From: Pseudoalteromonas sp. P1-25
GTDB lineage: Bacteria; Pseudomonadota; Gammaproteobacteria; Enterobacterales; Alteromonadaceae
Assembly: GCF_001401805.1 (NCBI RefSeq)
Contig: NZ_LKDW01000002.1
Location: 1-64,000 of the forward strand
Length of the DNA: 64,000 nucleotides
Reading direction: 5' to 3'
Made by a program: the position numbers and the translations under genes. How positions within the stretch are numbered: the first letter of the stretch is position 1; each line of letters opens with the position of its first letter. The notes below the pieces were generated by a model. The model searched no databases. It was given only the letters and a program-made list of their open reading frames with translations, and was not told the origin of the DNA. Of this stretch, positions 55,328 through 63,522 are shown piece by piece.

Positions 55328-56233
55328 ATGGATCATAAGCATTTAAATTACTTTTTAGCGTTAGCTAAAACGCTCCATTTTGCCCGCGCGAGCGAGCTCT
55401 GTCATATAAGCGCCCCTACATTAAGTCGAAATATTAAGCAGCTTGAAGATGAAGTGGGTGTTGCATTATTCATACGCGATAACAGAAGTGTAAAGTTAAC
55501 TAAAGAAGGGGAGTCATTTATTGATTACGCCACCTCTACGTTAGCCAATTGGCAGCGCTTTAAAGCGAATGTTAAAGATCCCACTCAGCATATTTACGGC
55601 AATGTGAGTATTTATTGCTCTGTCACTGCCTCGTATAGTTTTTTACACCAAATATTAGAGCAACTCCGCGCGCAGCATCAGCATATTGAAATAACGCTAA
55701 ATACAGGCGATCCAGCGCTGGCAATAAACCGAGTGCTGGATGCTCATGAGTCAATGGCGATTGCTGCACGGCCTAGTAAACTCCCTGCCCAAATTGCATT
55801 TGTGAATATAGGCCACTCTCCATTAGTTCTTATAGGCCCTAAAATTCATTGTCCAATCAGTGAAAACATAGCTAAAAATGCCCCTGATATTGATTGGTCA
55901 GAATTGGAGTTCATTGTTCCAGAGCAAGGGTTTTCTAGGCAGCGATTAGAGCAATGGTGGCGAAAAAACAATGTACATGGAAAAATTTATGCGCAGGTGG
56001 CTGGGCACGAAGCAATGGTGTCTATGGTGAGTTTGGGATTGGGTGTCGCCATGGTTCCTAAAATAGTGCTAGATAATAGTCCACTGCAAGATAAGGTACA
56101 CGTACTGCCGAGCAAAAATTACCAACCAGAAGGGTTTGATATTGGTTTAGCGGTACTTAAAAAAGAGCTCAACGACCCTGCAATCAGTGCATTATGGAAT
56201 ATTGCGCAAACTTTAGGCGCAAATGTTATTTAA
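55328..56233 (+). CDS. ilvY: HTH-type transcriptional activator IlvY
   Basis: A 301-residue LysR-type regulator beginning MDHKHLNYFLALAKTLHFAR, with the helix-turn-helix SELCHISAPTLSRNIKQLED. In E. coli IlvY activates ilvC when acetolactate or acetohydroxybutyrate is present. Position, divergent from ilvC, gives the assignment. The ATG at 55328 follows GGAAGCGG; an ATG four codons upstream is the less likely start. Confidence 0.9.
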   Translation: MDHKHLNYFLALAKTLHFARASELCHISAPTLSRNIKQLEDEVGVALFIRDNRSVKLTKEGESFIDYATSTLANWQRFKANVKDPTQHIYGNVSIYCSVTASYSFLHQILEQLRAQHQHIEITLNTGDPALAINRVLDAHESMAIAARPSKLPAQIAFVNIGHSPLVLIGPKIHCPISENIAKNAPDIDWSELEFIVPEQGFSRQRLEQWWRKNNVHGKIYAQVAGHEAMVSMVSLGLGVAMVPKIVLDNSPLQDKVHVLPSKNYQPEGFDIGLAVLKKELNDPAISALWNIAQTLGANVI

Positions 56234-56354
56234 TATTTTAACGGTTAATATAATTCAGTAAATAGTATGATTAACAGTTGCGTATGAGTTTACTATTACT
56301 TAACATGAAAGCTTAATAATAAAAAATAATGACGCACGAGAGTTTATAATAATT

Positions 56355-57401
56355 ATGGATCATGCTGTATCGCTCGCTCATTCTGCTCAATGTTTAAAAA
56401 AAGCAATTCCTTTGATGGTAAAGTACCGGATGCCGGTAACGCCTATCAACTACGCAATTTGGTATTGCTATGTGCAAGGGAGTAAGCCGGCATTAAATGC
56501 TGAGCTCGATCACGTCATTGCTGAGCAACAAACATGTACTCAAAATAGGGCGAAAGAAATTTTTGATAAGCATTTAAGCGAAGATGACTTAGTGTTTTTT
56601 CAAGAGATGGCTGATCGCTTCCATGGCACTATGCAGCAAGTACAACATGATATAAGCGTAACCCTCGATCATTCTAAAAGCTTTACCACCTCGTTGGTAG
56701 ATTCTCAAAATGAGCTGGCAAGTTTAGTTAATGTAAATTCATTTAATGAGATACTTGGTTGTGTTGAGCGCTTGACAGATGAGTCAGTGGCTATGCAAGA
56801 GTATGCGCGTGAGTTCCAGACTAAGCTTGCTCTAGCTTATAATGAAATTAAAGATTTAAAAGAAGCTTTAAACCTTTCTCAAGAAGCGGCAGATACAGAC
56901 CCTCTTACAGGCTTTTTTAATCGAAGAAAGTTTGATGATGATATTCAGAAGTTCTGTCAAAACTATTCAGAGCAAGCTGATGACAGCGTTTTGGCGGTAC
57001 TCATCATGTTTGATATTGATCACTTTAAGCGTTTTAACGACGATTTTGGTCATCAAAAGGGCGATGAAGTACTTAAATTGGTTGCCAAAAAAGTGTCGCA
57101 AAATATCAGTGATAGCCTAAATGTTTACCGCTATGGCGGAGAGGAATTTTGTATTACCGGGTATTTTGACAGCATCAACGACATTATGGTGTTTGCTGAT
57201 AAAATTCGCCTAGATATTGCCTCATTAACTATCCGTAAAAAAGACGATATAAATTCTAAACGTGCAATTTCTGCAAGTTTTGGGCTTGCAATTTTACGGC
57301 CCTTTACCAAAGGTTCGGTGCTTATTGAGCGTGCCGACCGTGCTTTGTATATTGCTAAAACCCATGGACGTAACCGTATTGAAATAGCGCCTGATATTTA
57401 A
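56355..57401 (+). CDS. Diguanylate cyclase (GGDEF domain)
   Basis: A 348-residue soluble protein. The N-terminal half (about 1-170) is helical, with MVKYRMPVTPINYAIWYCYV, a pattern I have seen in other cyclases of this type. The GGDEF domain (about 178-345) has TDPLTGFFNRRKF, IMFDIDHFKRFNDDFGHQKG and active site RYGGEEF, so it should make c-di-GMP from GTP. No RxxD inhibitory site is seen before the active site. It stands alone. Confidence 0.9.
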   Translation: MDHAVSLAHSAQCLKKAIPLMVKYRMPVTPINYAIWYCYVQGSKPALNAELDHVIAEQQTCTQNRAKEIFDKHLSEDDLVFFQEMADRFHGTMQQVQHDISVTLDHSKSFTTSLVDSQNELASLVNVNSFNEILGCVERLTDESVAMQEYAREFQTKLALAYNEIKDLKEALNLSQEAADTDPLTGFFNRRKFDDDIQKFCQNYSEQADDSVLAVLIMFDIDHFKRFNDDFGHQKGDEVLKLVAKKVSQNISDSLNVYRYGGEEFCITGYFDSINDIMVFADKIRLDIASLTIRKKDDINSKRAISASFGLAILRPFTKGSVLIERADRALYIAKTHGRNRIEIAPDI

Positions 57402-57513
57402 ATGTTATTTAGGTGTGTAAAATTTGTGAATGATTGTAATCAGGTGGCGCACATTTGTGCTTACCTTGCTAGTATGAGTCACTTACTTATTTTTACTCAC
57501 TCAGATTAGTTTA

Positions 57514-58383
57514 ATGCGGCTAAAACCTTTAGTTTATATTTTTTACTTTGTTGTTTGCTTCGTTTGTTTGCCCAGCCAAGCGTCACAGGCTAATAGTGAG
57601 CAAAAATATGCGCAGCAACATATTACTGTTAAGCAATGGCATGTAAGTCTTAGCGCTGGCGTGGGTGTTATTACCAACCCACTGCATGGCGGCAAAAATG
57701 TCCCACTTCCTTTGATACCGCGAATTGCTTTTTATGGTGAACGTTGGTTTTTTGATAATGGCCGCCTAGGCTATACACTTAAAGAAAATCAACAACATCA
57801 TTTTAATATTGTTTCAGAACTCAACGCAGAGTCTCGGTTTTTTATTAATTGGCATCCTAATAACCTTTTTGTTTTACCGACTTCCACGGGAGGGGCAGCC
57901 TTCGCGCAAGCGCAAAACAAGCCCCAGCCTAAAAAAATACATGTCGATAATATTGATAAACGCCATTTAGCCTTAGATGCTGGGGGTAGCTATCATTATG
58001 TGCAGCAAAACCATGTGCTATCGATACAGTTATTGCACGATGTAAGTAATGTTTATAATGGTATTCGTGGCGCCGTACAATGGCAGTACCACAGTAGAAT
58101 AGGGCGTTTAAAGTTAAAACCAACACTGGGTGTTAACTACAAATCGGCTGAATTAAATAGCCACTTTTATGGTTTAAAAGCACACGAAACTTCATTAGGT
58201 AAAATTGACGTTGGTAGTAGCTGGCAACCTTATGCTAAAATCGACGCCAGTTGGCCATTAAGTGAGGCTAACAGTCTTCGTTTTCATGTAGCATATTATG
58301 ACTATTCAGCTATGGATAGCAGTCCGCTTTTTGAACGTAACTATTCAATGACTGCTTTTATAGGATTCGATCATACTTTTTGA
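57514..58383 (+). CDS. MipA/OmpV family outer-membrane protein
   Basis: A 289-residue beta-barrel with signal peptide (MRLKPLVYIFYFVVCFVCLPSQASQA). It has the MipA/OmpV pattern: WHVSLSAGVGVITNPLHGG, LIPRIAFYGERWFFDNGRLG, then barrel strands and a terminal Phe (GFDHTF). MipA in E. coli scaffolds murein enzymes; OmpV-like proteins are also osmo- or polymyxin-responsive. It is the first gene of a four-gene operon with DUF3019, a regulator and a kinase. Confidence 0.87.
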   Translation: MRLKPLVYIFYFVVCFVCLPSQASQANSEQKYAQQHITVKQWHVSLSAGVGVITNPLHGGKNVPLPLIPRIAFYGERWFFDNGRLGYTLKENQQHHFNIVSELNAESRFFINWHPNNLFVLPTSTGGAAFAQAQNKPQPKKIHVDNIDKRHLALDAGGSYHYVQQNHVLSIQLLHDVSNVYNGIRGAVQWQYHSRIGRLKLKPTLGVNYKSAELNSHFYGLKAHETSLGKIDVGSSWQPYAKIDASWPLSEANSLRFHVAYYDYSAMDSSPLFERNYSMTAFIGFDHTF

Positions 58384-58384
58384 T

Positions 58385-58765
58385 ATGAAGTATTTAATGT
58401 TGATTGTGCTTACAGTTTTTCTGTTTAGCCCTCCCGTTGTAGCGCAAAATGCGTTTTTAAAGGTTTCCCCTAAAGTGTGCGTTGTGTCTAAGCAGCAAGC
58501 ATTTTGCGATCTCGATTTAACGTTTGATTGGCAGCAGCCATCGCCAAGCGATGTATGTCTGTACCAACAAAGTAAACTTATTAAATGCTGGCAACAGCAG
58601 GCTATTGGTGAGTTTAAGTATAAAGCGCGTGTTCAGGTAGAGACCATATACTCCTTAATCAATCCTCATACCGGTGTGTTAATTGCTAAAACACACGTTG
58701 AAGTGCAAAGTGCTGATGCTAAAAAAAGTAGGCGCAGACTTCGCTCTCCATGGAGCTATTTTTAA
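58385..58765 (+). CDS. DUF3019 exported protein
   Basis: A 126-residue exported protein (signal peptide MKYLMLIVLTVFLFSPPVVA). Four cysteines lie at SPKVCVVSKQQAFCDLDL, DVCLYQQSKLIKCWQ, suggesting two disulfides in an Ig-like or beta-sandwich fold. DUF3019 genes are usually beside a MipA/OmpV gene and a two-component system. It starts one base after the MipA stop codon, without its own ribosome binding site, so translation is coupled. Its role may be to sense or carry a ligand. Confidence 0.85.
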   Translation: MKYLMLIVLTVFLFSPPVVAQNAFLKVSPKVCVVSKQQAFCDLDLTFDWQQPSPSDVCLYQQSKLIKCWQQQAIGEFKYKARVQVETIYSLINPHTGVLIAKTHVEVQSADAKKSRRRLRSPWSYF

Positions 58766-58779
58766 TTTAGGAGCAACTC

Positions 58780-59472
58780 ATGCCAAAAATTTTACTTGTT
58801 GAAGATGACCTAGGATTACAACAATTAACAAAAGATTATCTTGAACATAATGGCTTAGAAGTAGATGTATTGAGCCGTGGTGATGAAGTATTTAGTTATC
58901 TTGAGAATAACGCTGCTGATTTAATGATTTTAGATATTATGTTGCCAGGTAAAGACGGTTTTAGCGTATGTCGTCAAGTCCGTGATAAATTTTCGTTGCC
59001 AATTTTAATGCTTACTGCAAAAGGTGAAGATTTTGACCAAGTGATTGGATTAGAACTAGGTGCAGATGATTATGTTGTAAAGCCTGCTGAGCCGCGTGTT
59101 TTACTGGCGCGTGTAAATGCTTTACTGCGTCGCGGGCAACCAGAAGTTAAAGCGGCCGAAGAGATTCAATTTGGTGATTTAGTCATTGATAAAACTAGCC
59201 GAATTGTTAAGTTAAATGAAAACGAAATAGTACTTACATCCCATGAGTTTGAGCTATTATGGTTACTTGCCTCAAATGCAGGCGAAGTGCTAAGCCGTGA
59301 ACAGGTTCATCAGCATATGATTGGTCGCCAATACGATGGGCTTGACCGCACTGTTGATGTACGTGTATCACGCATTCGCAAAAAGTTAGGTGATAATAGT
59401 GATAAACCTTACCGTATAAAAACCGTGTGGGGACAAGGTTACTTGTTTGTATCTGATGCTTGGGAAAAATAA
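58780..59472 (+). CDS. OmpR-family response regulator (RstA-like)
   Basis: A 230-residue regulator: receiver domain with acidic pocket VEDD near 8-10, phospho-acceptor D52 in MILDIMLPGKDG and Lys in VVKPAEPRVLL, then an OmpR-type winged helix ending TVWGQGYLFV. It lies in the MipA-DUF3019 operon, 14 bases after DUF3019, with AGGAGCAACTC as ribosome binding site. It probably controls this operon, as RstA-like systems do. Confidence 0.92.
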   Translation: MPKILLVEDDLGLQQLTKDYLEHNGLEVDVLSRGDEVFSYLENNAADLMILDIMLPGKDGFSVCRQVRDKFSLPILMLTAKGEDFDQVIGLELGADDYVVKPAEPRVLLARVNALLRRGQPEVKAAEEIQFGDLVIDKTSRIVKLNENEIVLTSHEFELLWLLASNAGEVLSREQVHQHMIGRQYDGLDRTVDVRVSRIRKKLGDNSDKPYRIKTVWGQGYLFVSDAWEK

Positions 59473-59495
59473 TATATGAAGGTAAACAAGGAATA

Positions 59496-60743
59496 ATGGG
59501 CAAACTATTTATAAGTTTATATGTTTATATCATTGTTTCTTTATTTATTGTTAGTGGTGTTATAGAACAAATTTGGCCTTACGAAGAGACGCAGCAGCAA
59601 GTGCTGCTAGATGATGAGTTTGGCCAAGCTCTTTGGTTATTATCGCAAACTGATGATGGATTAGATAAGCTCAAACACAGTTTTGAAAGCCATGTTATTG
59701 CCCGTAAAGATCTTATTTTACCCCTTAAGCAGCAAGCCTCATTAGATAAAAATCATTACCTGTACCTGTATGATAAAAAGCAGCGCATAGTGTGGTATGT
59801 TGAGCTTGGTGATAACAAGCTACTTCAAATTGGCCCTGTAGGCGTTTTAAAAGCACCTGAAAGCTCTGTTATCCCGTATTTAATGTTACTGGCTATTGTA
59901 GGGTTACCTGTGGGGCTTTGGAGCTTTTTACTATGGCGTGATTTTTCTAAGTTACGCCATGCGTGCGAAGCGGTAGATGGCTCGCAAGACTTTACTGTAA
60001 GTACTCCTTCTAAGTCGTTTTTCTTACCTGTTACTGATACTTTAAAAGTAATGCAGCAGCGCATAGAGCATCTTCTTAGTGCACAGCAAGAACTGACTTC
60101 CTCTGTATCTCATGAGTTTAGAACGCCACTTGCACGATTAAAATTTGGCATAGCTATGCTAGAAGAAACACTGCAATCAGAAAAAGGGCAGCATTACCTA
60201 ACTAATATGCAGGCAGATATAAGCGAACTTGAGGCGCTTGTGTGTGAAATGCTTGAATATGCTCGGCTTGATTCGCAGCAACCAAGTTTAGCGACAAGCG
60301 ACGTTGACTTGGCTACCTTAACAAAATCGGTCATTGATAAGCTAAATTTTGCAAGCGGCATAGAATTTAATGCGGTGTTACCACCGGCTCTAGTGTACAA
60401 GTGTGACGCACACTTTATTGCGCGTGTAATGCAAAATCTGGTGGGCAATGCGTTAAAGTACGCTGTTAGTCGTGTTGATGTGACACTCAAAGCGCAGGCT
60501 GATGCAATTTACTTTATTGTGGAAGATGACGGTGAAGGAATTTTAAAAAGCGACAGAGAAAGCGTATTTAAACCTTTTACTCGTTTAGATAAAAGCCGTG
60601 ATAAAAGCACAGGGGGCTTTGGTTTAGGCTTAGCAATAGTGGCAAAAATTGTATCGTGGCATAAAGGGCACTATTCAATCACTGACTCATCGCTTGGTGG
60701 CGCTAAGTTTATAGTTACCTTACCTAATACCTACCCACAATAA
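59496..60743 (+). CDS. Sensor histidine kinase (RstB-like)
   Basis: A 415-residue membrane kinase. The first helix is about 5-25 and the second about 127-148, with a periplasmic domain between them. The phosphoacceptor is H206 in SVSHEFRTPLARL, and the ATPase domain has NLVGNALKYA and GGFGLGLAIVAKIV. The ATG at 59496 follows AAGGAATA and is preferred over an upstream in-frame start overlapping the regulator gene. The last five residues (NTYPQ) and the stop are encoded by the left end of a MITE-like repeat, so the original C-terminus was probably changed by the insertion. Confidence 0.92.
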   Translation: MGKLFISLYVYIIVSLFIVSGVIEQIWPYEETQQQVLLDDEFGQALWLLSQTDDGLDKLKHSFESHVIARKDLILPLKQQASLDKNHYLYLYDKKQRIVWYVELGDNKLLQIGPVGVLKAPESSVIPYLMLLAIVGLPVGLWSFLLWRDFSKLRHACEAVDGSQDFTVSTPSKSFFLPVTDTLKVMQQRIEHLLSAQQELTSSVSHEFRTPLARLKFGIAMLEETLQSEKGQHYLTNMQADISELEALVCEMLEYARLDSQQPSLATSDVDLATLTKSVIDKLNFASGIEFNAVLPPALVYKCDAHFIARVMQNLVGNALKYAVSRVDVTLKAQADAIYFIVEDDGEGILKSDRESVFKPFTRLDKSRDKSTGGFGLGLAIVAKIVSWHKGHYSITDSSLGGAKFIVTLPNTYPQ

Positions 60744-60937
60744 TACTTAATCATTTTGTGGGGGCAGATGTGTCGCTACCTACGTTAAAAAATCCTCATT
60801 TACGACTGCATGGATGCAGAAGGTAGAGCAATGCAGAAGCAATTGCCGAGAACAACTAAATAGCAAATTTTTTGCCTAGCTATCAACACGTTTGTCTATC
60901 CACAAGATAGATGACTTAGTTATACGGATTGGTATAA
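60725..60937. mobile_element. MITE-like repeat, longer copy overlapping the kinase gene
   Basis: About 213 bases related to the 47.7-kb element. Identical blocks are 60740-60758 (19 bases), 60849-60862 (14) and 60869-60893 (25). The left end starts TAATACC but has diverged afterwards; the right end reads CGGATTGGTATAA. An extra segment of about 45 bases, containing CTGCATGGATGCAG as a small hairpin, is present in the middle. The kinase stop codon lies inside it (60741-60743). Confidence 0.8.
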
Positions 60938-60965
60938 AAGCAACTCACCTAAAAATACCAGACAT

Positions 60966-60990
60966 AAAAAAAGCGCCTAAGGCGCTTTTT
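60966..60990. terminator. Rho-independent terminator
   Basis: AAAAAGCGCC pairs with GGCGCTTTTT around TAA. Works on both strands, serving the kinase operon and the convergent DUF3820 gene. Confidence 0.87.
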
Positions 60991-61052
60991 GTGGTTAAAA
61001 ACCAAAATCAACAAGTAGCAAAATAATAGACCCGGCTACGCGAAAAAAGTTC

Positions 61053-61277
61053 TCAATTATTTTTCATTTTTTTAAGTAAAGGCATCAGCATTTGCTCAAG
61101 CCCATTTAATTTAACCTCGTACATCATCGCCAGCTGCGCCCCGAGTTTACTTTCTGGAAACCCTTGTTGTTTAAACCACACTAGGTAAGGCTCCGGCAAA
61201 AGAAGCAGTGGCCTGCCAGCATACTTCCCGAAGGGCATGATTGTATTAATGGCGAGCTTGAGTTCTGCTGTATCCAT
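61053..61277 (-). CDS. DUF3820 family protein
   Basis: A 74-residue protein with the DUF3820 pattern MPFGKYAGRPLLLLPEPYLVWF followed by helices (trimmed: KQQGFPESKLGAQLAMMYEV). Such proteins are small cytoplasmic factors; some are annotated as quorum-sensing-regulated virulence factors, without firm function. It is a single gene; the terminator at 60.97 kb lies downstream. Confidence 0.85.
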   Translation of the reverse strand: MDTAELKLAINTIMPFGKYAGRPLLLLPEPYLVWFKQQGFPESKLGAQLAMMYEVKLNGLEQMLMPLLKKMKNN

Positions 61278-61379
61278 AATGAGTCAGTCATTGATAAAAA
61301 GTAGGAGGGAATACTACTGCTTTTTGGCTAAAAACGCATTAAATACTGGGTTTTAAAATGGGCGAGAAAAAATAAATAA

Positions 61380-61617
61380 AATAGGCTGTGACGGGCAAGA
61401 AACAGCCTATTGAATGAGGGAGTAGGCCCTCTAATTGAATAAATTTATGTTGATAAATAAATGCTTACCTTACATTAACTAGCTGGAGTCTAATTAACTG
61501 ACAGAGGTGCGAAGGCGTTTATTTAAGCAACACCGGTAGTTTATCTGTTTTTCTTGTTGATAGAGAGAAGTAATGTAAAGGAATGTAAATAAAATGGTTT
61601 TTTAAACAAAAACTAAT
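61380..61617 (-). ncRNA. Candidate small RNA or untranslated transcript
   Basis: On the minus strand, between the antiporter terminator and the DUF3820 gene, there is a perfect 10-bp hairpin AATAGGCTGT...ACAGCCTATT (61380-61411) followed by a T-rich run TTTTATTTATTTTTT, which looks like an intrinsic terminator. It has no gene before it. A second stem, GAGGG-N6-CCCTC at 61416-61431, is adjacent. A short RNA of about 100-200 bases would end here; no promoter is clearly seen. Confidence 0.3.
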
Positions 61618-61648
61618 AAAAAAGCCTTATTAATAATAAGGCTTTTTT
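61618..61648 (-). terminator. Rho-independent terminator after the antiporter gene
   Basis: AAAAAAGCCTTAT pairs with ATAAGGCTTTTTT around TAATA, a 13-bp stem with T-runs on either strand. Confidence 0.88.
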
Positions 61649-61681
61649 ATTTTGCTTACTCTATTTTTTAGTTTTAAAGTA

Positions 61682-63256
61682 TTATTTTTCAAATAGCTCT
61701 TGCTTAACATGCTCAGCAAAACCACTGCCTGCTTCTAGGTAAAAGTTATAGGTGGAGTTAACGCCCATTTGTTCGAGCTCTTTTTGCTGATCTGGGTAAT
61801 TGGCGATAGCTGTTACTTGACCGTTATAGCCTGAGGCTTGTAATTGTTCTAATGCAAAAATATTTTGCATATGTTTTGGCATAGCTAACATCACCATTTC
61901 TACATGGGAGTGGTTAACGCGCTGCCAAAAGTCAGGGTCGGTGGCATCAGCAAGGAGTACCTTTCGATTGCGTTTAATATGTTTTTCGACCACCTCTGGT
62001 TTTATATCAATGCCCGCCACTACATTAGGGTGAGTCGCATTTATTGTTTCGTATGCACCTGTACCTATACGCCCCATACCGAATATAACGATTTTAGTGT
62101 CGTTTAAATTAACGGGTAGCTCTTCAGCTAAGCGAGTTTTGCTTTCAAACTTTAATAGCCAGCGCTCAATTTTAACGTATAACTCGTTTGAGCGTTTATT
62201 AAGTGGCGATGCAATAACAAACGTAATAGACACCGCAATAGCCATTACGGCCAGCCACTCTGAGGTGATCATACCCGTAGAAGCTGCCACAGCACACACA
62301 ATAAGGCCAAACTCACTAAAATTGGCAAGGCTAAACGCAGTGAGTAACGAGGTGCGCGCTCTGAGCTTAAAGGTATTCGTAAACACATAATAAAGTAAGG
62401 TTTTAACTGGCAGCACAAGTATAAGGATTAACGCGACAATTAATGAATTAGCTGTAAGCTCTGCGTTCAAACCAATACTTAAGAAAAAACCGACGAGCAA
62501 AATATCTTTTAAATTAAGTAGTGATTTAGAAAGCTCTCCCGCCTTTTTATGTGGTGCAAACATCATCCCCATAATAAGTGCGCCTAAATCACCTTTTAAA
62601 CCTGCAAAATCAAATGCGTTATAACCGGCTACCAATGCAAAGAAAAAGCCAAATAAGGGTAATAGCTCTCCATGTTTAGAGCGGTTAAGCACGGCATACA
62701 TAAGCGGGCGTATTAAAGGAAGTGAGATAATTATAACAAGTGCCCACATATTAGGTACTTTGCCGGTGCTAATGGCTAAAAATATAACCGCAAAAATATC
62801 CTGCATAACTAAGATGCCAATGGCTATTTTTCCGTGCAGGCTTGCCATTTCGCCTCGCTCTTCAAGTACTTTTACGGCAAATACAGTGCTCGAGAAACTT
62901 AGTGCAAAACCAACTAATAACGCACTTTGCCAGCTTAAATCAACAAACATAGGCACAGCAAAAATACCGAGGAGTAACATAAAACCACTAAATAAAGCAC
63001 TGCTAAAAATAATGTGCAGGGTTGCAGGTGCCCAAACTTGGGGCTTTATTAAGCTGTTTACTTTAAGTTTTAAACCAATACTAAATAAAAGAAGTGTTAC
63101 GCCCAAGGCGGCAATGGTATCGAGTAGCTCGGTGCTTTTATAGCCAGATAAATTTAATGCAAAACCAGCAAGTAAAAAGCCAATAAGAGGGGGAAGTTTT
63201 AATTGATAAACACCAAATCCACACACAAATGCGGCGGCAAAATAGATTAGTTCCAT
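61682..63256 (-). CDS. CPA2 family cation:proton antiporter (KefB/YbaL-like)
   Basis: A 524-residue membrane protein. Twelve or so helices in the first 380 residues are of the CPA2 type (for example PPLIGFLLAGFALNL and LLVGFALSFSSTVFAVKVLE), followed by a Rossmann RCK/TrkA-N domain (about 390-510) with TKIVIFGMGRIGTGAY. It probably exchanges K or Na for protons and may be gated by nucleotide or glutathione. ATG at 63256 is used; an in-frame GTG five codons earlier is the alternative. Neither has a strong ribosome binding site. Confidence 0.87.
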   Translation of the reverse strand: MELIYFAAAFVCGFGVYQLKLPPLIGFLLAGFALNLSGYKSTELLDTIAALGVTLLLFSIGLKLKVNSLIKPQVWAPATLHIIFSSALFSGFMLLLGIFAVPMFVDLSWQSALLVGFALSFSSTVFAVKVLEERGEMASLHGKIAIGILVMQDIFAVIFLAISTGKVPNMWALVIIISLPLIRPLMYAVLNRSKHGELLPLFGFFFALVAGYNAFDFAGLKGDLGALIMGMMFAPHKKAGELSKSLLNLKDILLVGFFLSIGLNAELTANSLIVALILILVLPVKTLLYYVFTNTFKLRARTSLLTAFSLANFSEFGLIVCAVAASTGMITSEWLAVMAIAVSITFVIASPLNKRSNELYVKIERWLLKFESKTRLAEELPVNLNDTKIVIFGMGRIGTGAYETINATHPNVVAGIDIKPEVVEKHIKRNRKVLLADATDPDFWQRVNHSHVEMVMLAMPKHMQNIFALEQLQASGYNGQVTAIANYPDQQKELEQMGVNSTYNFYLEAGSGFAEHVKQELFEK

Positions 63257-63522
63257 AATTCTTAATATCACTTCATTTGGGATTGCAGTGTAGCGAAAAT
63301 TTTATACCATTGAAAATAAAAATAGCCCTAAAATTGAGCGCCTTTAATCAATTACTTGTCTAGCCATGTATAAAAAATGCACATTAAGCGTGTATTTAAT
63401 AGTAAATAGCATGTAAATAACATTTTTTCACTGACATTGGCTTTTAAATATGGTTAAGATGCCTTAACGAAGGAGTTTAAGCTTGAGCAACAAACTGAGC
63501 CGCTCAGCTTAAGGAGATAGAT

